This document shows, piece by piece, positions 17,389 to 25,858 of a stretch of 64,000 bases of DNA. Position 1 is the stretch's first letter, and every line of letters starts with the position of its first letter. Made by a program: the position numbers and the translations under genes. The DNA is from Opitutus sp. ER46 (GTDB lineage: Bacteria > Verrucomicrobiota > Verrucomicrobiia > Opitutales > Opitutaceae), in contig NZ_QAYX01000025.1 of NCBI RefSeq assembly GCF_003054705.1, positions 496,001-560,000 on the forward strand. Direction: 5' to 3'. Below the pieces are notes generated by a model. That model saw only the letters and a program-made list of their open reading frames with translations. It did no database searches and was not told the origin of the DNA.

Positions 17389-19869
17389 ATGCTCCTCCCT
17401 CGTCCCTCCCTTTTTCGCGCCCTCGTGATCGCCGTCACGGCGACGGCGGCGTCCTGGCTCCAGGCGGTCGATCTCAGCGCCCTGCGTCCGATTGGCGACG
17501 TGCAGACGGTGGCGCGGCAGGAACGTGGGCTTACGCTGACGTGCGCCGATGGGGCGACCGTGCAGCTGTTGGTGCTGGCGCCGGATCTGGTGCGCGTGCG
17601 CACGCGGTTCGCGGGGCAGCCGGCGGGGCCGGACCACTCCTGGGCGATCGCCCGGACGGACTGGCCGGTGGTGCCGTGGCAGGTGCGGGAGACGCCGGAG
17701 AGTGTCACGCTGACGACGGCGGAGCTGGTGGTGGAGGTGCGGCGGTCGCCGCTGCTGGTGACGTTCCGCGATCCGGCGGGGCGCACGATCAATGCCGACG
17801 AGCGGCCGATGGGGCGCGACGCGGCGACGGGCCGGGTGGGCGCGGCGAAGCGCCTGGGGCTCGATGAGCATTTCTACGGGCTGGGGGAAAAGGCCGCGCG
17901 GCTCGACCGCCGGCGCAGTGAATTTGTCATGTGGAATTCGGATACGCCGGGCTACGTCGAGGGCACGGATCCGATCTACCAGAGCATTCCCTTCTATGTC
18001 GGGCTGGAGGACGGCCGGGCGTACGGGCTCTTCTACGACAACTCGCACCGCACGGTCTTTGACCTGGGGCGGACGACGCAGGAGTACGCCGGCTTCGCGG
18101 CGGACGGCGGGGAGATCGACTACTACTTTTTCCAGGGACCGGGGCTGAAAAAGATCCTCGGCCGCTACACGGAGCTGACGGGCCGGATGCCGCTGCCGCC
18201 ACGGTGGGCGCTGGGCCACCAGCAGAGCCGCTACAGCTATTACCCGGCGGCGATGGTCGAGGAGATCGTTGCCCAGTACCGCCGCCGGGACCTCCCGTTG
18301 GACGTCGTGTACCTGGACATCCACTACATGGACGGCTACCGCGTGTTCACCTGGGATCCAAAGCGTTTTCCGGATCCGGCGGGGATGTCAGCGCGGCTGG
18401 CGAAGCAGGGCGTGAAGGTCGTCACAATCGTGGATCCCGGCGTGAAGTATCAGCCCGAGGGGGGATACGCGGTGTTCGACGAAGGCATGGCGAAGGACTT
18501 TTTCCTGCGGCGGACCGATGGCCGCCCCTACATTGGCGAAGTCTGGCCGGGGAAGGCGGTGTTCGTGGACTACACCCGCGAGGACGCGCGCCGCTGGTGG
18601 GGCGACCTCCATCGCAAGCTGCTCGACGGCGGGGTGGCGGGCATCTGGACGGACATGAACGAGCCCTCGGATTTCCTGGACAAGACCGGCGAGACGCAGC
18701 GCGACGTGGTCTTCGACGACCGCGGGGCGCGGACGCTTTACGGCAAGAACCGAAACACCTTTGCGCTGAACATGGCGCGGGCGACGTACGAAGGCCTGCA
18801 GCGGCTGCGGCCGAACGATCGACCCTTCGTCATCACGCGCGCGGGCTATGCCGGCGTGCAGCGGTACTCGACGGTGTGGACGGGGGACAACAACGCGACG
18901 TTTGAGTCGCTCGCGCTGAACATTCCGATGTTCGCGTCGCTTGGGCTGTCGGGGCAGGCCTTCGTCGGGTCGGACGTCCCGGGCTTCATCGGCCGCGGTG
19001 ATGGCGAACTGCTGGCGCGGAGCTATCAACTAGCCTCGCTGGTGCCGCTGTGCCGGAACCATGGGGCGATCGACAATTACGACCACGAGCCGTGGCGGTA
19101 CGGGGCGCCGTACGAGGCGATCGTGCGCGAGTACCTGAAGCTGCGGTATCGGCTGATGCCCTACCTATACACCACGCTCGAGGAGGCGCACCGGACGGGA
19201 GTGCCGTGGTTCCGGCCGCTCCTGCTCGAGTTCCAGGACGATCCCTCGACGCTGAACCTGGACGACAGCTTCATGGTCGGCCCGGCGCTGCTGGCGGCGC
19301 CCGTGGTGCGGGCGGGCGAGCGGGCGAAGGATGTCTACCTGCCGCGCGGCCGCTGGTACGATTTCTGGACGGGCGAGAGCGTTGAAGGCGGCGAACTTCG
19401 CCGATGCGACGCGCCGCTGAGCCGGATGCCGCTGTTCGTGCGCGGCGGTTCGGTGCTGGTGACCACGGAACCGATGGCGTATGTCGCGGAGAAGCCCTGG
19501 GACCCGGTGCGGTTCGAGATCTACCCGGATGCCGCGGGGGCGGCCGCGGGCTCACTTTACGAGGACGACGGCCAGACGCCGGCATACCTGCAGGGCGCGT
19601 GGCGGCGGACGGCGGTGAGCTGCGTCCGTTCCGGCGCGGAGTTGCGCGTGAGACTAGCGGCGCCGGAAGGTCCCTTCGTGCCCGCGCCGAGGAAATTTGA
19701 AGTCGTGGTGCGCAACGCGGGTCCGGCCAACACCGTCATACTGGACGGCCAGACGCTGCCCGCGACGACCACGGAAGACCTGCCGAACCGGTGGAAGCAC
19801 GACGCAGCCGGCGTAGTGACGGTGATCTTGCCCGACGACTCGCGCCCCCACGAAATCGTCATTCGTTAG
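17389..19869 (+). CDS. GH31 alpha-glucosidase
   Basis: Exported retaining alpha-glucosidase of 826 residues releasing glucose from maltooligosaccharides (or alpha-xyloside/isomaltose linkages in other family members). A signal peptide (ALVIAVTATAASWLQA) is followed by the N-terminal beta-sandwich (LDEHFYGLGEKAARL), the barrel with nucleophile Asp422 in GIWTDMNEPSDF and acid/base Asp500 in STVWTGDNNATF, and C-terminal beta domains (VYLPRGRWYDFWTGE). It lies 80 bases after the TonB receptor and 16 bases before malQ, so the three are probably cotranscribed. Confidence 0.93.
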   Translation: MLLPRPSLFRALVIAVTATAASWLQAVDLSALRPIGDVQTVARQERGLTLTCADGATVQLLVLAPDLVRVRTRFAGQPAGPDHSWAIARTDWPVVPWQVRETPESVTLTTAELVVEVRRSPLLVTFRDPAGRTINADERPMGRDAATGRVGAAKRLGLDEHFYGLGEKAARLDRRRSEFVMWNSDTPGYVEGTDPIYQSIPFYVGLEDGRAYGLFYDNSHRTVFDLGRTTQEYAGFAADGGEIDYYFFQGPGLKKILGRYTELTGRMPLPPRWALGHQQSRYSYYPAAMVEEIVAQYRRRDLPLDVVYLDIHYMDGYRVFTWDPKRFPDPAGMSARLAKQGVKVVTIVDPGVKYQPEGGYAVFDEGMAKDFFLRRTDGRPYIGEVWPGKAVFVDYTREDARRWWGDLHRKLLDGGVAGIWTDMNEPSDFLDKTGETQRDVVFDDRGARTLYGKNRNTFALNMARATYEGLQRLRPNDRPFVITRAGYAGVQRYSTVWTGDNNATFESLALNIPMFASLGLSGQAFVGSDVPGFIGRGDGELLARSYQLASLVPLCRNHGAIDNYDHEPWRYGAPYEAIVREYLKLRYRLMPYLYTTLEEAHRTGVPWFRPLLLEFQDDPSTLNLDDSFMVGPALLAAPVVRAGERAKDVYLPRGRWYDFWTGESVEGGELRRCDAPLSRMPLFVRGGSVLVTTEPMAYVAEKPWDPVRFEIYPDAAGAAAGSLYEDDGQTPAYLQGAWRRTAVSCVRSGAELRVRLAAPEGPFVPAPRKFEVVVRNAGPANTVILDGQTLPATTTEDLPNRWKHDAAGVVTVILPDDSRPHEIVIR

Positions 19870-19885
19870 CAACCCAACCCCTTTC

Positions 19886-21454
19886 ATGTCCGCATCCTCG
19901 ACGACCTGGCTTGATACCCGCAGTGCGGGAGTGCTGGCGCACATTTCTTCGCTGCCGGGGAGGTATGGCATCGGCAACCTGGGCCCGGGCGCCCGTGCCT
20001 TCATGGACCTGCTGGCCGACGCGGGCGTGCGGTACTGGCAGATCTGTCCGATCGGGCCGACGGGCTTCGGCGATTCGCCGTACCAGCTCTTTTCCGGTCG
20101 GGCGGGCAACCCATACTTCATCGACCTGGCGGAGCTGGTGGAGGACGGCCTGTTGAAGGAATCGGAGCTGGCGCCCCTGAGCGCGCTGCCGGCGGAGCGG
20201 GTGGATTACGGCCGGCTATACGAGAATTTCTGGCTGGTGCTCGGCCGCGCGTACGATCGCTTCGCCGATCGGGCAGGGGATGAACTGCCAGGGCTGGGGT
20301 CGTTTGCCGAGTTTCGGCGGCAGAACCAGGACTGGCTGGAGCCGTTTGCCGATTTCATGGCGCTGAAGTCGCACTTCGGCGGGTACCCCTGGACGTATTG
20401 GCCGGCCGAGTACCGGACCTGGCGGCCGTCGATGCGCGCGGTGCTGCCGGGGGCGACGCGGCGGGAGGCGGACCGGCAGGCGTTTTACCAGTACGTCTTC
20501 TTTGGCCAGTGGCAGCGGCTGCGGACGTATGCGCGGGAAAAAGGCGTGGGGATCATCGGTGACGTGCCGATCTTCGTTGCGCTCGACAGCGCCGACACGT
20601 GGCAGAACCGGGCGGTATTCCGCCTCGATCCGGCGGGCCAGCCGGTGGTGGTGGCGGGTGTGCCGCCGGACTACTTCTCGGCGACGGGCCAGCTTTGGGG
20701 CAACCCGCTGTACGATTGGGATTACCTGGCGCAGACCGGGTACGCCTGGTGGATCGATCGGCTCCGCGCGGCGTTCTCGTTGTACGACATCATCCGGCTG
20801 GATCACTTCCGCGGCTTCGACACGTACTGGGAAATCCCGGCGACAGCCTCGGATGCGCGCGGCGGCGTGTGGCGGAAGGGACCGGGGCAGGCGTTTTTCA
20901 CGGCGGTGAAGCAGGCGTTGCCCGAGGCGCGGATCATCGCGGAGGACCTGGGCTACATTGGGCCGGACGTGGTGGCGCTGCGTCAGGCGGCGGGGCTGCC
21001 CGGGATGAAGATCCTGCAGTTCGCGTACGGGCACGATGCGCACAACGTGAACCTGCCGCACTATTTCCGGCCGGGCAGCGTCGCGTACATCGGCACGCAC
21101 GACAACAACACGGCCCGGGGCTGGCTGGAGGCGGTGCCGCCGGAGCTGGCGCAACAGATCGACACGTATTTTCAGCTGCATGGCGAGCGATCCGCGTGGC
21201 CGATGATCCGGGTGCTGCTCTCGACGGTGTCGCGGCTGGCGGTGGTGACGATGCAGGACCTGCTCGACCTGCCGGCGGCGGCGACGCTGAACCGGCCGGG
21301 GACCTGCGAAGGCAACTGGCAGTGGCGTTTCACGATGGTGCAGTTGAATGAACTCCGGCGCGATCGGCTGCCGACGCTGCGCGACTGGATCGGCACGTAC
21401 GACCGCGCGGGCGACCACGCGATCGTCGAGTACAGCGAGCCCATGGCGCGCTGA
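19886..21454 (+). CDS. malQ: 4-alpha-glucanotransferase
   Basis: GH77 amylomaltase of 522 residues. It transfers maltooligosaccharide chains between glucan acceptors and releases glucose in cytoplasmic maltodextrin metabolism. Family motifs are complete: GIIGDVPIFVALDSADTW, VAGVPPDYFSATGQLWGNP, nucleophile Asp306 in IRLDHFRGF, acid/base Glu353 in IIAEDLGYIG, and Asp406 in YIGTHDNNT. No signal peptide. The start at 19886 lies 16 bases from the GH31 stop. The stop codon sits in the loop of a perfect 11-bp hairpin (21441-21466). Confidence 0.95.
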   Translation: MSASSTTWLDTRSAGVLAHISSLPGRYGIGNLGPGARAFMDLLADAGVRYWQICPIGPTGFGDSPYQLFSGRAGNPYFIDLAELVEDGLLKESELAPLSALPAERVDYGRLYENFWLVLGRAYDRFADRAGDELPGLGSFAEFRRQNQDWLEPFADFMALKSHFGGYPWTYWPAEYRTWRPSMRAVLPGATRREADRQAFYQYVFFGQWQRLRTYAREKGVGIIGDVPIFVALDSADTWQNRAVFRLDPAGQPVVVAGVPPDYFSATGQLWGNPLYDWDYLAQTGYAWWIDRLRAAFSLYDIIRLDHFRGFDTYWEIPATASDARGGVWRKGPGQAFFTAVKQALPEARIIAEDLGYIGPDVVALRQAAGLPGMKILQFAYGHDAHNVNLPHYFRPGSVAYIGTHDNNTARGWLEAVPPELAQQIDTYFQLHGERSAWPMIRVLLSTVSRLAVVTMQDLLDLPAAATLNRPGTCEGNWQWRFTMVQLNELRRDRLPTLRDWIGTYDRAGDHAIVEYSEPMAR

Positions 21455-21466
21455 GGCGCGCCATGG
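21441..21466 (+). terminator. Hairpin enclosing the malQ stop codon
   Basis: CCATGGCGCGC (21441-21451) and its exact reverse complement (21456-21466) flank a TGAG loop that contains the malQ TGA. The 11-bp stem is very GC-rich but has no T-tract, so it may stabilise the 3' end or slow ribosomes rather than act as a classic terminator. Confidence 0.6.
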
Positions 21467-21768
21467 AATAGAGAATGCAGAATGGCTCAAGCGGAGCGCT
21501 GAAGGCAGGCGACGGTGAATGCAGGAGGCTGAAAATGATGGGTAACCACGAATGGACACGAAGGTACACGAATGGGATGACTCTCCCCGAGTTGGCTCGG
21601 CGTGGGATGCTGGTTTTCGCTGTCTTCCTTCGCTGCGACCCCTGACTTCCGACATGCGACATCTGACCTCCGGCTTCCGTCCTCCGGCTTTTGGCCTCTG
21701 ACCTCTGACATCTGACCTCTGGTTTCTGGCCTCCGGCCTCTGGCTTCCGGCTTCTGAAACAATACCCC
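21455..21768. repeat. Repeat block 3 (heptads plus decamers)
   Basis: The 314-base gap between malQ and the MFS gene is almost all repeat. It has GCTGAA-type units at about 21490-21535 and a decamer array (CACGAATGGA units at 21547, 21557 and 21567). A long heptad array of TCTGACC / TCTGGCC / TCCGGCT units runs from about 21640 to 21758, directly before the MFS start. Confidence 0.8.
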
Positions 21769-23139
21769 ATGCGCAAGCTCTCGTTACCAGCTATCTGGAA
21801 CATGAATTTCGGCTTTCTGGGCATCCAGTTCGGCTGGGGGCTGCAGATGGCCAACATGAGTCCGATCTACAAGTACCTCGGCGCGGCCGATGAGCAGATC
21901 GCGAAGCTCTGGCTGGCGGCGCCGCTGACGGGGTTGCTGGTGCAGCCGATCGTCGGGGCGATGAGCGATCGCACCTGGGGATGGCTGGGGCGGCGGCGGC
22001 CGTATTTCCTGATTGGCGCGATATTGAGCACGATCGCGCTGCTCCTGATGCCCAACGCCGGGTCGCTGGCGGAGTGGCTGATCCCGCACCTGCCGAAGTT
22101 CTACATGGCGGCGGGGCTGCTCTGGGTGCTCGACGCGAGCATTAACATCTCGATGGAGCCGTTCCGCGCGTTTGTGGCAGACAAGCTGCCCGAGGAGCAG
22201 CGGGGCACCGGCTTCGCGATGCAGAGCTTCTTCATTGGGGTCGGCGCGGTGGTGGCGGGATTGCTGCCGTGGATGCTGCGCAACTGGTTCGGCGTGAGCC
22301 CGGCGGCCGACGGCGCGAACGCACTCCCGTTGAACGTGAAAATCTCGTTCTACGTGGGCGCGGCGGCGTTCCTGACGGCGGTGCTCTGGACGGTGATTTC
22401 AACGAAAGAGGAGCCGCCGGCGGACATGGAGGCGTTCCGGCGGAAGAAGTCGGAGACGAAGGGAATCGGACCGCTGGTGCGGGAGATCGGCAGCGCGCTG
22501 GCGGAGATGCCGACGACGATGCGGCGCCTCGCGGTGGTGCAGTTCTTCACCTGGATGGGGCTGTTCTGCATGTGGCTGCATTTTTCGAACGCGGTGCCGG
22601 TGATCTTTGGCAGCGGCGATCCGAGCTCGGATCTGTTCAAGCGCGGCGCGGAGTGGGCGGGGGTGTGTTATGCGACAAAGGACGCCGTGACTTTCCTGGC
22701 GGCGTTCGTGCTGATGGCGGCGGCGCGGAAGCTGGATCGGCGATGGCTGCATGCCGTGTGCCTCGTGCTCGGCGCGGTTGGACTGCTGGCGGTGGGCTTC
22801 ATCCACGGCGAGGAGCAACGCTTCCTGCTGCTGGGCGCGCTGGCGCTGGGCGGCATTGCGTGGGCGTCGATTCTGTCGATGCCGTATGCGATCCTGTCGG
22901 GTGCGCTGCCGCCGGAGCGGATGGGCGTGTACATGGGCATCTTCAATTTCTTCATCGTGCTGCCCGAGATCCTGGCGGCGTTGTTCTTCGGCGGGATCGT
23001 GAAGCACGTCCTCCATGGGAACCTCGTTTGGGCCGTGATGGCCGGCGGCGGCTTCATGCTCCTGGCCGCGGCGGCGCTGGCCTTTGTGCCGGCCGAGCCG
23101 CGCGCGGAGCCCGCGCAAGGCGCAGGCGTTGCTGGTTGA
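21769..23139 (+). CDS. MFS sugar transporter (SLC45/GPH-like)
   Basis: Integral inner-membrane protein of 456 residues with about 12 helices, resembling the SLC45/GPH group of cation-coupled sugar transporters. The MFS loop signature is SDRTWGWLGRRRPY after helix 2; the N-terminus has the NMNFGFLGIQFGWGLQMAN motif seen in bacterial maltose or sucrose permeases. Placed after malQ, it most likely carries maltose or maltodextrin into the cytoplasm. The ATG follows repeat block 3 directly, so the promoter and leader are unclear. Confidence 0.88.
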   Translation: MRKLSLPAIWNMNFGFLGIQFGWGLQMANMSPIYKYLGAADEQIAKLWLAAPLTGLLVQPIVGAMSDRTWGWLGRRRPYFLIGAILSTIALLLMPNAGSLAEWLIPHLPKFYMAAGLLWVLDASINISMEPFRAFVADKLPEEQRGTGFAMQSFFIGVGAVVAGLLPWMLRNWFGVSPAADGANALPLNVKISFYVGAAAFLTAVLWTVISTKEEPPADMEAFRRKKSETKGIGPLVREIGSALAEMPTTMRRLAVVQFFTWMGLFCMWLHFSNAVPVIFGSGDPSSDLFKRGAEWAGVCYATKDAVTFLAAFVLMAAARKLDRRWLHAVCLVLGAVGLLAVGFIHGEEQRFLLLGALALGGIAWASILSMPYAILSGALPPERMGVYMGIFNFFIVLPEILAALFFGGIVKHVLHGNLVWAVMAGGGFMLLAAAALAFVPAEPRAEPAQGAGVAG

Positions 23140-23330
23140 AGGTGCGAAGGTTGCAGGTTGGTCCGATCGACGGTGGAGCGGATCGATCGGACGGATCTGA
23201 CAGATCAGACGGATCAGTCTGATCACGTGGATCGGCCGGCGGGAGCCGGCCGAGAACGAGAAGGGCCGTGGACCTGCAACCTGCCAACTCTCCAACCTGC
23301 AACCTTCCGACTTTCCAACCTGCGACCGGG
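23128..23330. repeat. Repeat block 4 (heptads around a GATC nonamer array)
   Basis: Between the convergent MFS and ispH genes. GGTTGCA heptads at about 23139-23160 are on the plus strand. A nine-base array has GATC at 23185, 23194, 23203, 23212, 23221 and 23230. A 29-base GC-rich phrase (23234-23262) recurs at 26643-26671. Complementary CCAACCTGCAACC-type heptads follow at about 23271-23326. Confidence 0.82.
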
Positions 23331-23349
23331 GGGCGGCGGCAGCCGCGGG

Positions 23350-25074
23350 CTACGGCTGCTTCAGATTGGCTAAGACGGCGTCGACGGAGCGGAGGGACGC
23401 TGGCGGGAAGAACGCGTTGATGCGGGTGATGACCTGCTGGATGATGCCGTCGGGGCAGCTGGCGCCGCCGGTGATCAGGATGCGTTTCGGAGCGCCCGCG
23501 GGAGCGTCGGTGGGCCAGAGCGGGCGGCTTTCGCAGCGGCCGCTGCCCTTGCCGACGTACACGTAGTGCTTCACCTGTGCGAGGGACTCGATGCTCGACT
23601 CGGACTGGATGAAGAACGCCTTGTCGCCGAGGGACTGCTCGCAGAGGCGGTAGAGCTGGTAGGTATTGGAGGAGTTCTTGCCGCCGATCACGAAGGCGGC
23701 GTCGAGCGGTTCGGCGAGCGCGCGGCTGAGGGCGTCCTGATTGACCTGGGTCGCGTAGCAGAGCGTGTCGCGGCGGCTGGTGCCGCCGACGCGCGTCTCG
23801 TCGCTGAACTTCTCCCGGTACACGCTGCGGAGGTGCTCGATGATCTCGAGCGTCTCGTTCATCAGCAGCGTGGTCTGGTTGACCACCGCGACGCGCTCGA
23901 GGTGGCGCTCGACATCGAACCCCGGCGTGTGGCGGCCGGCGAAGAGCTTTTCGAAGCGGGCAGCGCGGTCGGGGGCGGTGCTCGCCACGATTTCGCCGAG
24001 CTGGCGGGCCTCGTCGAGGTTGCGCACGATGACGGCCGGGGCGTAGCGACGCGTGTTGGAGAACGTGGCCTTGGTTTCCTCGTGCTCGTGCTTGCCGTGG
24101 ATGACGACGGTGAAGCCCTCGCGGCCGTAGGCGCGGGCCGCCTTCCAGACCTTCTCCACCAGCATGCAGGTGGCGTCGTAGTGGTACACGGAGATGCCCT
24201 TGCGGACGAGGCGGCGCTTGTCCTCATCGGTCGCGCCGAAGGCGGGGATGATGACGATGTCCTCCGGGGTGAGCGTATCCCACAGCAGGGGTTGTTCCGG
24301 TGCGGAGGCGGCGCCACCGGCGGTGGTGTACGGGAGGCCCTTTTCGGTCTGCAGGTAGCGGAGGCCGCGGCGCAGGAGGTCCTCGTTGACGAAGGGATTG
24401 TGGATCAGCTCGGAGAGCATGAACACGCGGCGGCCCGGATTCTCGGCGAGGGTCTCGTACGCGCGCTCGATGGCGTTCTTCACGCCGAGGCAGAAGCCGA
24501 AGTGGCTGGGGATGACGTATTGGACGGCGCCGAAATCGAGAGTGACGGGAGCGGCGGCGGAGCGCTCGTGCTGGCGGGCGAGCTCCTTGATGGCGGCGCA
24601 GAGGCGCGACTGGTAGAGCGCGTGGGCGGCGGCGTCCTGGGCGTAGATGGCGATGTTGCGCTCCTGGGCGGGGCGGAACTTGTAGATGAAATCGTTCTCG
24701 CCGAGGTGGAGGTACGGGATCTCGACGAGGTGAGGATCGAGGTCGCGGAGCACACCGGCGAGGGAAGGAGGCAACCACTCGGGGTGTTGTTCGAGCGACT
24801 CGATGGAGGTGAAAACGACCTCGGAGTCGGCGGCCTGCCCGTTCACCTGGGCAAAGAATACGCGGTAGCGGCGGCCACCGGCGTCGGTCTGGAAGTACTC
24901 GGCGGGGGCGGTGTGCTCCTTGAAAGACGACTCGAGCCGGGCAGTGGCCATGGCGAGGTCGGTCCCAGTGAACGCCAGGCCCATCTTGCCGCCGAGCTTC
25001 CGGACGGCGAGTTGGTTGCTGCCGTTGAACGCGAGCAGCGCGATGAGCGAGGGCGGAGCGTTGAGCGTGGACAT
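23350..25074 (-). CDS. ispH: 4-hydroxy-3-methylbut-2-enyl diphosphate reductase, N-terminally extended
   Basis: [4Fe-4S] enzyme of the last MEP-pathway step, making IPP and DMAPP from HMBPP. The catalytic domain covers about residues 186-574. Cluster ligands are Cys195 in HFGFCLGV, Cys303 in YDATCMLV and Cys439 in DTLCYATQ, and the substrate-site motif VVNQTTLLMNE is present. About 185 residues precede it, whereas E. coli IspH totals 316 residues and starts directly with the first Cys motif. The extension has no recognisable signal peptide or known motif. ATG 25074 was chosen because it starts the conserved-looking text just after a repeat-free leader. Confidence 0.88.
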   Translation of the reverse strand: MSTLNAPPSLIALLAFNGSNQLAVRKLGGKMGLAFTGTDLAMATARLESSFKEHTAPAEYFQTDAGGRRYRVFFAQVNGQAADSEVVFTSIESLEQHPEWLPPSLAGVLRDLDPHLVEIPYLHLGENDFIYKFRPAQERNIAIYAQDAAAHALYQSRLCAAIKELARQHERSAAAPVTLDFGAVQYVIPSHFGFCLGVKNAIERAYETLAENPGRRVFMLSELIHNPFVNEDLLRRGLRYLQTEKGLPYTTAGGAASAPEQPLLWDTLTPEDIVIIPAFGATDEDKRRLVRKGISVYHYDATCMLVEKVWKAARAYGREGFTVVIHGKHEHEETKATFSNTRRYAPAVIVRNLDEARQLGEIVASTAPDRAARFEKLFAGRHTPGFDVERHLERVAVVNQTTLLMNETLEIIEHLRSVYREKFSDETRVGGTSRRDTLCYATQVNQDALSRALAEPLDAAFVIGGKNSSNTYQLYRLCEQSLGDKAFFIQSESSIESLAQVKHYVYVGKGSGRCESRPLWPTDAPAGAPKRILITGGASCPDGIIQQVITRINAFFPPASLRSVDAVLANLKQP

Positions 25075-25151
25075 GGAAGCGGGAAACGCTGCGCGAGCGG
25101 ACACGGCGGGGCAAGTCGTCTGCCAAGCTGGCGGTGGAAACCGGCAGGCTG

Positions 25152-25168
25152 GCAGCCAAAATGGCTGC
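25152..25168 (-). terminator. Short hairpin between small gene and ispH
   Basis: GCAGCCA / TGGCTGC form a 7-bp stem with an AAA loop just 3' of the small minus-strand gene. No T-tract follows, so terminator activity is uncertain. Confidence 0.4.
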
Positions 25169-25170
25169 GG

Positions 25171-25422
25171 TCAGTTCTCGTCGTCGTCGTCGCTCTCGAA
25201 GGGGTCGCCGACGAACTCGGTGCCGAAGAAGTCCTCCTCCTCGAGGACCTTCATGACGCCGGCGATTACCTCGGTGCGGTCATCGGGCGACAAGTCCGGG
25301 TAGTCCATCGTGATGACCTCGGAGATGCCGGCGCGGGCCTGGGCGCGGTCGCTCACCTCGGCGAGGAAGTCGTCGGCTTGGTCAGCAATATCTTCGATGA
25401 TGGGGCGCAGGTCGGCGTCCAT
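25171..25422 (-). CDS. Small acidic protein of unknown function
   Basis: An 83-residue, strongly acidic protein (tail ESDDDDEN). It appears helical and soluble, without signal or membrane segment. The ATG at 25422 is the first one outside repeat block 5. It lies upstream of ispH in the same direction, 96 bases away with a small hairpin between. I do not recognise the family. The good codon use, absence of repeats and sensible helical sequence argue that it is real. Confidence 0.6.
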   Translation of the reverse strand: MDADLRPIIEDIADQADDFLAEVSDRAQARAGISEVITMDYPDLSPDDRTEVIAGVMKVLEEEDFFGTEFVGDPFESDDDDEN

Positions 25423-25858
25423 GATGGCCGGAATTGTTGGCGGTCGGAGGGGTTTTGCAACCGCGGCAGCGGATTCCGAAGGTGGGGTGGCGACGGGAGA
25501 ACGGGACGGATTGGGGTGGGTAACTACGAATGCACACGAATGAACACGAATGGGATGGAAGGACGGAGAATCGCGAGAGGGGGCGGAGCTACAGGTGAGG
25601 GAGTTGCAGGTGGCAGGTTTCGAAGCCACGGGGGAACGGGAACCACTGACGGGGGAGAACCGCGAACGGCGCGGAAGAGCGCGAAAACTTGGGGTGGGCG
25701 GCAGGCGAAGGCGGTGGAAGGTGGCAAAGTTACAGGTTCCAGGTGCGCACGTTGCGGGTTTGAACCTCGGACGGACGACCACAATGGGCGGGCCAGGGCC
25801 GCACGGACGTTGGTTTTGCGGGCGCAAAAAACAACGTTTGGGCGTAGGTTCCCGGGCC
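25423..25858. repeat. Repeat block 5 in a 436-base divergent gap
   Basis: Between the small acidic gene and pcm. A decamer array has ACGAA at 25526, 25536 and 25546, matching the array at 21547-21575. Heptad units of the GTTGCAG/GTGGCAG type lie at about 25596-25625 and 25718-25762, all on the plus strand. I see no gene in the gap. Confidence 0.75.

Noticed and set aside
25742-25775. tRNA T-arm-like text (GGGTTTGAACC) near pcm
   Set aside because: There is no acceptor, D or anticodon stem around it. It is part of the heptad repeats of block 5.
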